In this document: piece by piece, positions 1 to 9,446 of the stretch
Layout: every line of letters begins with the position of its first letter
How positions within the stretch are numbered: position 1 is the stretch's first letter
The notes under the pieces: generated by a model
Seen by the model: the letters and a program-made list of their open reading frames with translations, nothing else
Told to the model about the DNA's origin: nothing
The model's database searches: none
Made by a program: the position numbers and the translations under genes
NCBI GenBank assembly: GCA_000974665.1
Contig: BBSY01000002.1
Span: 434,001 to 498,000 of the forward strand
DNA from: an alpha proteobacterium U9-1i
GTDB taxonomy: Bacteria > Pseudomonadota > Alphaproteobacteria > Caulobacterales > Aquidulcibacteraceae
Reading direction: 5' to 3'
Length of the DNA stretch: 64,000 bases

Positions 1-507
1 GCGCGGGCCGAGTGCACGCGCTTGGATCGTCGGCGGACGCGCAGGCGTCGCGGCGACTGGCGCGCGCTGCTCAAGGATCGCCAGCGCGTCGGCCTTGGTG
101 ACGCGCCCCTCTCTGCCCGAGCCTGAGGCATTGGCTAGATCGAGATTGTTCTCGGCGGCGATGCGTTGCACCGACGGCGGCGCGGGCTTTGCGCCGTTCG
201 CTTCCGCGGCTTTCGCCGCCGGCGGTGGAGTCGGAGCGGCGGCCTTTGGGGCGGTCGGGGCAGCACCCGCGCCAGCGGCGCCAAGGCGGCCGAGGAGCGC
301 GCCGATGTTCACCGTTGCGCCAACTTCAGCGACAATCTCGCTGAGCGTGCCCGCTTCCGGCGCGGAGACCTCGACGGACACTTTGTCCGTCTCAAGCTCA
401 ACCAGCGTCTCGTCCTTGCGAACAGCGTCGCCAGACTTCTTCAGCCATTTGGCGACAGTCGCCTCGCTGACGCTTTCGCCCAAGGTCGGCACTACAATAT
501 CGGTCAT
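1..507 (-). CDS. sucB: 2-oxoglutarate dehydrogenase E2 (dihydrolipoyl succinyltransferase), N-terminal part, cut by window edge
   Basis: E2 core subunit of the 2-oxoglutarate dehydrogenase complex, which transfers the succinyl group from E1 to CoA in the cytoplasm. The 169 visible residues start MTDIVVPTLGESVSEATV. They contain a biotinyl/lipoyl domain with the lipoylation lysine in ETDKVSVEV (Lys42), an Ala/Pro-rich linker at about residues 78-110, and a peripheral subunit-binding domain (PSVQRIAAENNLDL...GREGRVTKADAL). The catalytic acyltransferase domain lies beyond position 1. It is downstream of sucA on the same strand, so the two are probably co-transcribed, with the GFA-family gene between them. 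Identification rests on the lipoyl/PSBD sequence plus adjacency to sucA. Confidence 0.93.
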   Translation of the reverse strand, partial: MTDIVVPTLGESVSEATVAKWLKKSGDAVRKDETLVELETDKVSVEVSAPEAGTLSEIVAEVGATVNIGALLGRLGAAGAGAAPTAPKAAAPTPPPAAKAAEANGAKPAPPSVQRIAAENNLDLANASGSGREGRVTKADALAILEQRAPVAATPARPPTIQARALGPR

Positions 508-516
508 GGCATCACT

Positions 517-915
517 CTAACTTGGCTCGTCGTGGCTCGGCAGCACCGGGCGGTCCGACTTGGTCCAGAACACATGATCATTGCCGTTGTTCTTCTGAAC
601 GACCGGCACTTGGGCGGGATGAAGCCCGCCCATCAAACGCGCATTGACGCCAATCTTCTCGGCGTCGGCGTCCCCGACGATCGTGAAGTGTGAGAAGCAT
701 CCGCACGTCTTGCAATGATGCATCTCCAGCATGCGGTCCCCCCACATGTAAACAAACGTATCGGGAGGCGTCTCGAACTTCACGTCGCGTTGCGGGTAGT
801 AGGCCCACAGCGGCCCATAGAGCCGACAGTGCGAGCAATTGCAGTCCATCACCCATTCGGGCGCCTGCTCGACCGTGTAGCGCACCGCGCCGCAATGACA
901 GGAAGCCGCTATCAT
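517..915 (-). CDS. GFA/CENP-V family zinc-binding protein
   Basis: A 132-residue protein of the glutathione-dependent formaldehyde-activating (GFA) fold. Visible zinc ligands are CHCGAVRY near the N terminus, CNCSHCRLYG at about residues 26-35, and CKTCGC near residue 70. These are the usual two cysteine clusters of the family. Most family members have no proven substrate, so formaldehyde/glutathione chemistry is only a family-level suggestion. The gene starts 2 bases after the sucA stop and ends 10 bases before sucB, so it sits inside the sucA-sucB transcription unit. That is an unusual position for it. Full length for the family. Confidence 0.85.
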   Translation of the reverse strand: MIAASCHCGAVRYTVEQAPEWVMDCNCSHCRLYGPLWAYYPQRDVKFETPPDTFVYMWGDRMLEMHHCKTCGCFSHFTIVGDADAEKIGVNARLMGGLHPAQVPVVQKNNGNDHVFWTKSDRPVLPSHDEPS

Positions 916-916
916 C

Positions 917-3886
917 TTAGCCCAGCGCGCCTTCCAGCAGCGCTTCCAATTCCTTCAGGTGCTTCGACATTTGACCGGCGGCGGTTGATGCGCTCGCTGG
1001 TCGGCCCGCATAGCGCGCACGCTTCGCTTTCAGGGGCAGCTTTTCAAGTGTCAGCTCAAGCCACGGATCAACGAAACTCCAGCCGCCCATGTTCTTGGGC
1101 TCTTCCTGGCACCACACCAGGTCCGCGTTCGGGAAACGCGACAGCTCGTGGCTGATCGATTTCATCGGCCACGGATAGAATTGTTCAAGCCGCAGCAGAT
1201 AGATGTCGTTGAGGCCGCGCTTCTCGCGTTCGTCCAGCAGATCGAAATAGACCTTGCCTGAGCACATCACGACGCGGTGGATTTGATCGTCCGGCTTTAG
1301 CGCCACGTTGGTGAGGCCGTTGCCGTTTTGCGCGTCATCCCAGAGCACACGGTGGAACGACGAGCCTTCGCCCATGTCGCTCAGCGCAGAGACAGCCTTC
1401 TTGTGACGCAGCAAGGATTTCGGCGTGAACACGATCAGCGGCTTGCGGAAATTACGGTGAATCTGACGGCGCAGCGCGTGGTAATAATTCGCCGGCGTCG
1501 TGCAATTCACAACCTGCATGTTGTCTTCCGCGCATTGCTGCAGGAAGCGCTCTATCCGCGCGGAGCTGTGTTCCGGTCCCTGCCCTTCATAGCCATGCGG
1601 CAGCAGCATCACGAGGCCGGACATACGCAGCCATTTGCGCTCGCCCGACGAGATGAACTGATCGATCACCACCTGCGCGCCGTTCACGAAATCGCCGAAC
1701 TGCGCCTCCCAGAGCGTCAGCGTGTTCGGCGCCGACGTGGTGTATCCGTACTCGAAGCCAAGCACTGCCTCTTCAGAAAGCAGCGAGTCGATCACTTCGT
1801 AATGGGCTTGGCCCTCGCGGATGTTGTTGAGCGGCGTGTAGCGCTCTTCGGTTTTCTGATCGACGAAGTGCGAGTGACGCTGACTGAATGTCCCGCGGCA
1901 GGAATCCTGGCCCGACAGGCGCACTTGAAAACCTTCATCGAGCAGCGACGCGAAGGCGAGGTGCTCGCCCAGCGCCCAATCGATGTTGGCCCCCTCTTCG
2001 ATCGCCTTGCGCCGGCCTTCGACAACGCGGGCGACGGTCTTGTGCATCTCGACATTCGGCGGAATGTCGGTGATGCGGCGCCCGAGCTCGCGAAGCTTGC
2101 TTTCACTTAGACCAGTGATGCCGCGCCGGTCGTCGTCGTCTGGCAAACCAAGCCCCGACCACACGCCGTCGAGCCAGTCGGCCTTGTTGGCGCGATAATT
2201 CTTGCCGGCGTCGAACTCGGCATCGAGAAAGCGGTCGAACTCCTCGGTCGTTTTCGCAACCTCGTCAGAGGTGACGACGCCTTCCTTGACCAAGCGCTCA
2301 GTGTACAGCGTGATGACCGAGGCGTGGTCCTTGATGCGCCGATACATCAAAGGCTGCGTCATCGTCGGGTCGTCGCCTTCGTTGTGCCCGAAGCGGCGAT
2401 AGCAGAACATGTCGACGACGACGTCCTTGCCGAAACGCTGGCGATATTCCGTGGCCACTTTGGCGGCGTAGGTCACGGCTTCTGGATCATCGCCGTTCAC
2501 GTGGAAAATCGGCGCCTGCACCATCAAGGCGACATCGGATGGATACGGCGACGAACGCGAATAATGCGGCGCGGTGGTGAAGCCGATCTGGTTGTTGATG
2601 ATGAAGTGCATCGTGCCGCCGGTGCGATAACCGCGCAGGCCCGAAAGCGCGAAGCACTCGGCGACAACGCCCTGCCCCGCGAACGCTGCATCGCCGTGGA
2701 TGAGCAGCGGCATCACGCGCGCGCGCAAGGCGTGCAGGTCTTCGTCCGCCTTCCAGGTTTGGCGCTGCGCCTGCTTGGCGCGCGCTTTGCCGAGAACAAC
2801 AGGATTGACGATTTCGAGGTGGCTCGGATTGGCGGCGAGCGACAAGTGGACGTTGTTGCCGTCAAACGCGCGATCGCTTGAGGCGCCCATGTGATATTTC
2901 ACATCGCCGGAGCCCTGCACGTCGTCGGGCTGCGACGAGCCGCCTTGGAATTCGTTGAAGATGGCCTGGTAAGGCTTGCCCATGACAGCGGCGAGAACGT
3001 TGAGGCGCCCACGGTGCGCCATACCGAGGATGATCTCCTCAACCCCGAGCGCTCCGCCGCGTTTGATGATTTGTTCGAGCGCGGGAAGCATGCTCTCGCC
3101 GCCATCGAGGCCGAAGCGTTTGGTGCCCGGATGGCGTTTGCCGACGAAACGCTCAAACGCTTCGCCTTCGATCAATTTGTTGAGGATGGCGCGTTTGCCC
3201 TCAGGCGTGAAGGCGATGGTTTTGTCCGGCCCTTCGATGCGTTCCTGAATCCACGCCTTCTCGGCCGGATCAGTGATGTGCATGAACTCGACGCCGACAT
3301 TCTCGCAGTAAGTCCGGCGCAGGATTGCAATCATCTCGTTGACGGTCGCGCTTTCAAGGCCGAGCACGCCATCGATGAAGATCGGCCGGTTGAGGTCGTT
3401 GGGCCCGAAGCCGTAGCTCGCAGGATCGAGTTCCGCCGGGGCCTCGCGCTGCTCGATGCCGAGCGGATCCAGGTGAGCGGCGAGATGCCCGCGCGTGCGA
3501 TAGGCGCGGATCATCATCAAAGCCCGCACGCTATCGCGAGCGGCGGTTTGCACGTCGACGATCGACGCTTGCGGCAATCGCTGGGCGATCTTCTTCTCGA
3601 CTTTCGTCGTGAGGCCCGCCCAATCGCCGTCGAGCAGACGCGTCAGCTCCGTCGTTTTGGGCTGCGCCAGTTCGGCGCGATACCAGGACGGACCGGTTGC
3701 AGCGGCACGCACGGCGCTTGGATCATCGCGCAATTGCGCGAAGAAGGCGCGCCAGGATGGATCGACCGAATTGGGATCGTCGAGATAGCGCGCGGCCATT
3801 TCCTCCACGAACGTTGCGTTCGCGCCGTAGAGAAAACTTGTCTCCAGAAGGGCCGTGTTCGACAGACTGCGGGCGTCATCCGCCAT
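917..3886 (-). CDS. sucA: 2-oxoglutarate dehydrogenase E1 component
   Basis: Thiamine-diphosphate-dependent decarboxylase that oxidatively decarboxylates 2-oxoglutarate and passes the succinyl group to lipoyl-E2. The 989-residue length is typical of alphaproteobacterial E1o. The N terminus has the E2-binding/E1 N-terminal segment (LETSFLYGANATFVEEM...DPSWRAFFAQL). The central region has GMAHRGRLNVL (about residue 287) and GDAAFAGQGVVAE. The transketolase-like pyrimidine-binding and C-terminal domains follow (LPHGYEGQGPEHSSARIER, QEEPKNMGGW). The ATG at 3886 fits the family N terminus. The gene leads a unit with the GFA gene and sucB. A 152-base gap with a short hairpin separates it from sucD upstream. 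Confidence 0.97.
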   Translation of the reverse strand: MADDARSLSNTALLETSFLYGANATFVEEMAARYLDDPNSVDPSWRAFFAQLRDDPSAVRAAATGPSWYRAELAQPKTTELTRLLDGDWAGLTTKVEKKIAQRLPQASIVDVQTAARDSVRALMMIRAYRTRGHLAAHLDPLGIEQREAPAELDPASYGFGPNDLNRPIFIDGVLGLESATVNEMIAILRRTYCENVGVEFMHITDPAEKAWIQERIEGPDKTIAFTPEGKRAILNKLIEGEAFERFVGKRHPGTKRFGLDGGESMLPALEQIIKRGGALGVEEIILGMAHRGRLNVLAAVMGKPYQAIFNEFQGGSSQPDDVQGSGDVKYHMGASSDRAFDGNNVHLSLAANPSHLEIVNPVVLGKARAKQAQRQTWKADEDLHALRARVMPLLIHGDAAFAGQGVVAECFALSGLRGYRTGGTMHFIINNQIGFTTAPHYSRSSPYPSDVALMVQAPIFHVNGDDPEAVTYAAKVATEYRQRFGKDVVVDMFCYRRFGHNEGDDPTMTQPLMYRRIKDHASVITLYTERLVKEGVVTSDEVAKTTEEFDRFLDAEFDAGKNYRANKADWLDGVWSGLGLPDDDDRRGITGLSESKLRELGRRITDIPPNVEMHKTVARVVEGRRKAIEEGANIDWALGEHLAFASLLDEGFQVRLSGQDSCRGTFSQRHSHFVDQKTEERYTPLNNIREGQAHYEVIDSLLSEEAVLGFEYGYTTSAPNTLTLWEAQFGDFVNGAQVVIDQFISSGERKWLRMSGLVMLLPHGYEGQGPEHSSARIERFLQQCAEDNMQVVNCTTPANYYHALRRQIHRNFRKPLIVFTPKSLLRHKKAVSALSDMGEGSSFHRVLWDDAQNGNGLTNVALKPDDQIHRVVMCSGKVYFDLLDEREKRGLNDIYLLRLEQFYPWPMKSISHELSRFPNADLVWCQEEPKNMGGWSFVDPWLELTLEKLPLKAKRARYAGRPASASTAAGQMSKHLKELEALLEGALG

Positions 3887-4038
3887 GATTGGGAGGACCT
3901 CTCGGAAAGTCGCGTGCGATAGCCGAGATATAGGCGTCGCCGCTAAGCGGCGCCCGTTCTAAAGTGCGTCGGCAAAGGATTGAAGGCCTGCGTTACCGCA
4001 AGGCGGAAAAAGCGCAGCGGCCAATAACTTAAGGCCGC
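3887..4038. other. sucD-sucA intergenic region with a short inverted repeat
   Basis: This is a 152-base spacer in the minus-strand TCA cluster. It contains a perfect 6-bp inverted repeat around a TAA loop (CGCCGC/GCGGCG, 3938-3952). No T-run follows it on the minus strand, so it is not a classical terminator. It could stabilise the sucA 5' transcript end or be incidental. No ORF is credible here. Confidence 0.35.
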
Positions 4039-4923
4039 TTAACCCTTGAGCACTTCAGCCATTGTGCGCCCGAGCGCGGCGGGATGCGGCGCGACCTTTA
4101 TGCCGGCGGCTTCCATCGCCGCGATCTTGCTCTCCGCGTCGCCTTTGCCGCCGGAAATGATGGCGCCCGCGTGGCCCATGCGGCGGCCGGGAGGCGCGGT
4201 GCGACCGGCGATGAAGCCAACCGTCGGTTTCCAGCGGCCCTTCTTCTTCTCGTCAGCCAGGAATTGCGCGGCGTCTTCCTCAGCCGAGCCGCCGATTTCG
4301 CCGATCATGATGATCGATTGGGTGTCAGCGTCCGCCAGGAACAGCTCAAGCATGTCGATGAACTCAGTGCCTTTCACCGGATCGCCGCCAATACCGACGG
4401 CTGTCGTCTGGCCCAGGCCCTCATTGGTGGTCTGGAACACCGCCTCATAGGTCAACGTGCCGGAGCGCGAGAGCACGCCGACTTTGCCCTTCGAGAAAAT
4501 CTGGCCCGGCATGATGCCGATCTTGCACTCGTTTGGCGTCAGTACGCCGGGGCAGTTCGGGCCGATGAGGCGCGACTTGGATTTTTCCAGCTTCGCCTTC
4601 ACGCGCACCATATCGAGCACCGGAATGCCCTCGGTGATGCAGATGATGAGGGGGATTTCCGCGTCGACCGCTTCTTCGATGGCGGCTGCCGCGCCTGGCG
4701 GCGGCACGTAGATCACTGTGGCGTCAGCGCCGGCTTTCTCCTTGGCCTCAGCAACGCTCGCGAACACCGGCAGACCCAGATGGGTCGTGCCGGCTTTGCC
4801 CGGCGAGACGCCGCCGGTCATGCGCGTGCCGTAGGCGATCGCCTGTTCGGAGTGGAACGTGCCGTTCTTGCCCGTGAAGCCCTGGCAGATGACCCGCGTC
4901 TGGGCATTGATGAGGATGGACAT
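4039..4923 (-). CDS. sucD: Succinyl-CoA synthetase alpha subunit (ADP-forming)
   Basis: Alpha subunit that binds CoA and carries the phosphohistidine of succinate-CoA ligase; it works with SucC. The 294-residue product starts [21 protein letters not shown]. The upstream in-frame extension (to 4992) is Arg/Pro-rich and unlike the family, and a G-rich ribosome-binding stretch (GGGGG) precedes this ATG. Visible features are the CoA-binding N-terminal Rossmann segment, [18 protein letters not shown] and the active-site histidine in [10 protein letters not shown]. Normally sucC-sucD are adjacent; here a VOC gene and a lectin-like gene lie between them, about 870 bases in total. Confidence 0.97.
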   Translation of the reverse strand: MSILINAQTRVICQGFTGKNGTFHSEQAIAYGTRMTGGVSPGKAGTTHLGLPVFASVAEAKEKAGADATVIYVPPPGAAAAIEEAVDAEIPLIICITEGIPVLDMVRVKAKLEKSKSRLIGPNCPGVLTPNECKIGIMPGQIFSKGKVGVLSRSGTLTYEAVFQTTNEGLGQTTAVGIGGDPVKGTEFIDMLELFLADADTQSIIMIGEIGGSAEEDAAQFLADEKKKGRWKPTVGFIAGRTAPPGRRMGHAGAIISGGKGDAESKIAAMEAAGIKVAPHPAALGRTMAEVLKG

Positions 4924-5036
4924 TTGGCCCCCGAACGGCGCTGCAACATGAAGGTTCGGCCAGCGGCATAACCTAGGCTGGCCGGCTTGCAAACCCTATG
5001 GAAAGCGCCCGCTTCAGTGGGTCGCGGGCCTGCGCT

Positions 5037-5405
5037 TTAACCCATGATGAAGGCGTTCAGCTTGTTGCCGTCCGGATCGCGGAAATAGGCGGCGTAGAAC
5101 GCATCGCTGCGCGGGCCGGGCGGGCCATCGCACGTGCCGCCATTCGCGAGTGCAATTTCATGCAGGCGATGGATTTGGTCCTTGTCCTTGGCTTCAAGCG
5201 CGACCATCACGCCGTTGCCAACCGTCGCCACCTGACCGTTGAAAGGCTTTGTCAGCCCGATGCCCGCGCCGCCGCCCGGCGTGCCCCACGCAATCGCGCC
5301 AGGCCATTCCATCATCCGCCCCGTGCCGAGTTCAGCGGCGAGCGCATCATAAAATTTCGCGGCGCGTTCGAGGTCGTTGGTGCCGAGTGTGACGTAGCCG
5401 ATCAT
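5037..5405 (-). CDS. VOC (glyoxalase/bleomycin-resistance fold) family protein
   Basis: A 122-residue protein of the vicinal oxygen chelate superfamily. It shows the beta-alpha-beta-beta-beta module start MIGYVTLGTNDLERAAKFYDAL and the closing FRDPDGNKLNAF. Members include glyoxalases, isomerases and resistance proteins; the substrate here cannot be told from sequence. The ATG at 5405 was preferred because it coincides with the family start. The in-frame extension to 5582 overlaps the neighbouring gene and is Arg-rich. It lies between sucC and sucD on the same strand, so it is probably expressed with them. Confidence 0.85.
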   Translation of the reverse strand: MIGYVTLGTNDLERAAKFYDALAAELGTGRMMEWPGAIAWGTPGGGAGIGLTKPFNGQVATVGNGVMVALEAKDKDQIHRLHEIALANGGTCDGPPGPRSDAFYAAYFRDPDGNKLNAFIMG

Positions 5406-5433
5406 TTTTTGTCCTCCGATCACGGGCGATGCG

Positions 5434-5787
5434 TCATTTCCAAAGGTCCAGAACGTTGGGCGCCCAGCGCAACTCAACCATAGTCGCGTACAACGCCAGA
5501 ATGCCCCCCAGGCCCGCGGCGATTCTGAAGAATCCGAGCGCAAAGTGCTCGGCCTCTCCCGTCGCCTCCCATTCCAACGCATAATTTCGGACGAACGGGA
5601 TTGCGTTTACTTTCACGAAGAATGAGCTGCGCGAAACGTGTTCTGGCTCCAGGCGTCGCAGACCGGTGCTGAGCTTCGCCGTGACAACAACGTGAGGTTT
5701 GTCCGAGAAGCGACGCTGAAATCGTACACGAACAGATTTTTGGTCCTTCGCTACTTCTTCGCTTCCCGTGAGCGTCACGTCCCCCAT
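5434..5787 (-). CDS. Small protein with H-type-lectin-like domain and a C-terminal membrane segment
   Basis: A 117-residue product (ATG 5787; a GTG at 5793 is also possible). Residues of about 15-80 have the spacing of the H-type lectin domain: SVRVRFQRRFSDKPHVVVTA, then an F-V-V strand pattern, ending ALEWEATGE. The C-terminal third (FALGFFRIAAGLGGILALYATMV) is a hydrophobic segment long enough to cross the membrane. The start follows the sucC stop within about 10 bases, which suggests co-transcription. The lectin assignment is by pattern only; a generic beta-sandwich is the alternative. There is no signal peptide, so orientation and location are uncertain. Confidence 0.6.
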   Translation of the reverse strand: MGDVTLTGSEEVAKDQKSVRVRFQRRFSDKPHVVVTAKLSTGLRRLEPEHVSRSSFFVKVNAIPFVRNYALEWEATGEAEHFALGFFRIAAGLGGILALYATMVELRWAPNVLDLWK

Positions 5788-5794
5788 AGCCACC

Positions 5795-6991
<1,197 letters not shown>

Positions 6992-7066
6992 CTGAGAGCC
7001 CCGGAGAGGAAAGGTCGCGTGTTCGGGTCAGCCTATAGCAGCGCCCGCGCCGGGCTCAAATCCGGC

Positions 7067-8308
7067 TCAGGGCTTGGGGCGCGGCGTGTCGTCGCCATAG
7101 GCGATCTCGCCCGCCGCGACGCTGGTGCCAAGCTGAGGCGAGAATTCCTCTTTGACAGCGGAGGCCGTCTGCTCCCGCGCCGAACGGCGCCAGAACATGG
7201 CGATGGCGACGAACAGAGCCCCTCCCCCGGCGAACCAGAACATGCCCTCAATGCCGAACAGGTCCACCACCGGGCCTTGCACGATTGGGCCGATGATCGA
7301 GCCCGCCGCCCACACGAACAATAGCCCCGCAGCGGATTGCGCCAGCGTTCCCGGCGCGGCGCGATCGGCCATATGCGCGACGGCGATGCCGTAAAAACTC
7401 AAGGCGCCGGCGCCCCACGCAAAGAATGTAAGCACCGCCGCATATTCGGGCATGCGCCCGCCGAACAAGGCCAGCGCGAACGCCGAGATGGTCGCGATGA
7501 AGGTCAATGCGAAAATGATCAGACGCCGATCCATCCGATCCGACATCCGGCCCGCGGGCCACTGCAGCAGGAGCGAGCCGGCCCAGGCGGCGGAGTAAAA
7601 TTCCGTCGCTGCGCCCTCGCCGTAATGCTGTTGCGCGTAGATAGGGGCGAGCGTCAGCACGCCCGAATTGACCAAGCCCGCGCCAAAGGCGGCGATGACA
7701 GCGGCGGGCGCGGTGGCGAATTGCTCCACAAGAGCGAGCGGCTGCGCTTTCGGCGGCTCCGGCTCGGCGGTTGACGTGAAGCACACCGGTAGCATCGACA
7801 GAGCCGCGAGGCCGGCCGCGATCATCCACGGCTCCGCCGCGCTGGGCGCGTCGTAGAAGGCGAAGTACGGTCCAAGCGCAAGCGCGGCCTTGGTGAGCAC
7901 CATGTAGACGCTCATCACCTCGCCGCGCGCGCCGGGCGTGATGGAGGAGCTCATCCAGCTTTCCATGGTCGCGAACATGAGTGCGACGACCACGCCAGCG
8001 ACGATGCGCGCCAGGCTCCAGGCCCAAATGTCGTTGCTGAAATGGAGCGCGAGAATGGTTGTGGCGAACACGGCCGCGCAGGCGGCGTAAACGCGGATGT
8101 GGCCGACACGCGCGAGCAACGTCGTCGCCACCACAGCACCGACCATGAAGCCAGCGGAATAGCTCGCGGCGATCAGGCCCAACACGGTAGAGGAATGCCC
8201 ATCCGCAATCACGGCAAGCGGCAGTCGCACGCCAAGCAGCCCGCTCGCGAGCTGAAGGATGGTCAAAGCAGCGATGAGCGCGGCGACGTTGCGCAGGAGG
8301 CTCGTCAT
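7067..8308 (-). CDS. MFS transporter
   Basis: A 413-residue major facilitator superfamily permease with about 12 hydrophobic segments. It has the loop motif between TM2 and TM3 (ATTLLARVGHIRVY) and a second-half counterpart (GRMSDRMDRRLIIF). Its overall pattern resembles the YcaD/YfkF-like drug or sugar-phosphate efflux group, but the substrate is unknown. The start at 8308 (MTSLLRNVAAL) places the first helix at the N terminus; an upstream ATG at 8353 would add 15 polar residues. It is a monocistronic-looking gene between sucC and a small membrane protein. Confidence 0.88.
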   Translation of the reverse strand: MTSLLRNVAALIAALTILQLASGLLGVRLPLAVIADGHSSTVLGLIAASYSAGFMVGAVVATTLLARVGHIRVYAACAAVFATTILALHFSNDIWAWSLARIVAGVVVALMFATMESWMSSSITPGARGEVMSVYMVLTKAALALGPYFAFYDAPSAAEPWMIAAGLAALSMLPVCFTSTAEPEPPKAQPLALVEQFATAPAAVIAAFGAGLVNSGVLTLAPIYAQQHYGEGAATEFYSAAWAGSLLLQWPAGRMSDRMDRRLIIFALTFIATISAFALALFGGRMPEYAAVLTFFAWGAGALSFYGIAVAHMADRAAPGTLAQSAAGLLFVWAAGSIIGPIVQGPVVDLFGIEGMFWFAGGGALFVAIAMFWRRSAREQTASAVKEEFSPQLGTSVAAGEIAYGDDTPRPKP

Positions 8309-8439
8309 TGCGCCGAGGTGTAGGCGTGATTCTGCTCCGGCGGAACGCGTCAAAGCGGCCAGCTAGGCCAAGAAAAACGCATAGACGAGCTGGCCCGATT
8401 GAATGTGAGCAGGCTGCAACGATCGGGCCGTTGGCCGGC

Positions 8440-8826
8440 TCAGATTTTGGCGGCAGGCCGGCCGAGGATGAGACAGAGCGCGAACAGCGCCACGAACACG
8501 GAATCGACGATCACCGGCGTACGCAGTCCGTCTAAGTAGCGATCGCCCTGCTGCAGCACGAGGGCGATGAACGCGATCTTGCTTGTGCCGGCGATCACCA
8601 GCGCGGCGCGGCGCGCGGCCGGGTGAAACGCCCCGTAGAGGAGAAGCGCGCCCATCAGGCCAATCAAGACGCCCCAGTTCGGCACCACGATTGACGCAAA
8701 GGCGCCCTCCGGCGTTTCGCCGAACATTTGCTGAGACGCCGCTTCCGGCGCGATGGCGGCGTAAAGCATCGTCAGCGTAAGCACGCCGGCGATGGCCATG
8801 ATCCACGGGATGAGTTTGTTGAACAT
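8440..8826 (-). CDS. Small four-helix membrane protein, function unknown
   Basis: A 128-residue protein with four hydrophobic segments at about residues 5-25, 46-66, 72-92 and 103-123. There is little charge except GRPAAKI at the C terminus. A strong purine-rich ribosome-binding site (GGGAGGGG) lies upstream of the ATG at 8826. No family is recognised with confidence. It is likely an inner-membrane protein. The flanking gap 8309-8439 holds nothing identifiable. Confidence 0.72.
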   Translation of the reverse strand: MFNKLIPWIMAIAGVLTLTMLYAAIAPEAASQQMFGETPEGAFASIVVPNWGVLIGLMGALLLYGAFHPAARRAALVIAGTSKIAFIALVLQQGDRYLDGLRTPVIVDSVFVALFALCLILGRPAAKI

Positions 8827-8883
8827 GGGCCCGCCCCTCCCCGAGCGGATCTCCAGTTTCGGCCTAGACCTGGCTCAGATCAA

Positions 8884-9396
8884 TCAGAGCGGCGCGCGCG
8901 TAAGGCGCAGAATCTGCTCGCGGGCGCCGTCCGGATAACGGATTGTGACAACGAACTCCGCTTCGGTGTCGCTGATTCGCCGTAGACGCAGCCCTTGGAA
9001 CGCGAGCTCATTGGCGCTGGCGGAAACAGGCTCGAAGGAATGCCAGCCATCCTTTTCCTCCCAGCCGGTAAAATCTGGATTGAAATGCTTCAAACGCAAG
9101 CGAAGGCCAGCCTCGGTGACATCGAGGAGCATCAGTTCGTAAAATTCCGGCGCACCGTCACGCACCAAGCGGAAATGGCCCACCATCTGCCCGCCCGCGG
9201 CGGAGGACCATGTTTCCTCGATCACTCCGCCTAGGCCCTCGCCGACCCAACGCCCCGCGAGCCAGCTCGCGATTTCGATTTGCCCGACCGCAGCCGATGG
9301 CGGAGACGCGGCTTGCCCGCGCTCGGACGTTTGCGCGGCAGCGCTTGCACCTAGCCAGGCGCACATGGCGAAAGCGGCGAGGATTGTCTTCAGCAT
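8884..9396 (-). CDS. Exported DUF6265-like protein
   Basis: A 170-residue protein. It starts with a signal peptide (MLKTILAAFAMCAWLGASAAAQ) and is predicted periplasmic. The mature part (WLAGRWVGEG...EETWSSAAGGQMVGHFRLVRDG...FYELMLLDV) has the pattern of DUF6265, a lipocalin-like beta-barrel domain of unknown function. The ATG at 9396 was chosen because the signal peptide begins there; the in-frame extension to 9447 is Arg-rich. It follows the M28 peptidase gene and is probably co-transcribed with it. Confidence 0.78.
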   Translation of the reverse strand: MLKTILAAFAMCAWLGASAAAQTSERGQAASPPSAAVGQIEIASWLAGRWVGEGLGGVIEETWSSAAGGQMVGHFRLVRDGAPEFYELMLLDVTEAGLRLRLKHFNPDFTGWEEKDGWHSFEPVSASANELAFQGLRLRRISDTEAEFVVTIRYPDGAREQILRLTRAPL

Positions 9397-9446
9397 GACG
9401 AACTCCCTTCGCCTGTGATGACGCGTCCGTCGCCGCCATTTCGACA

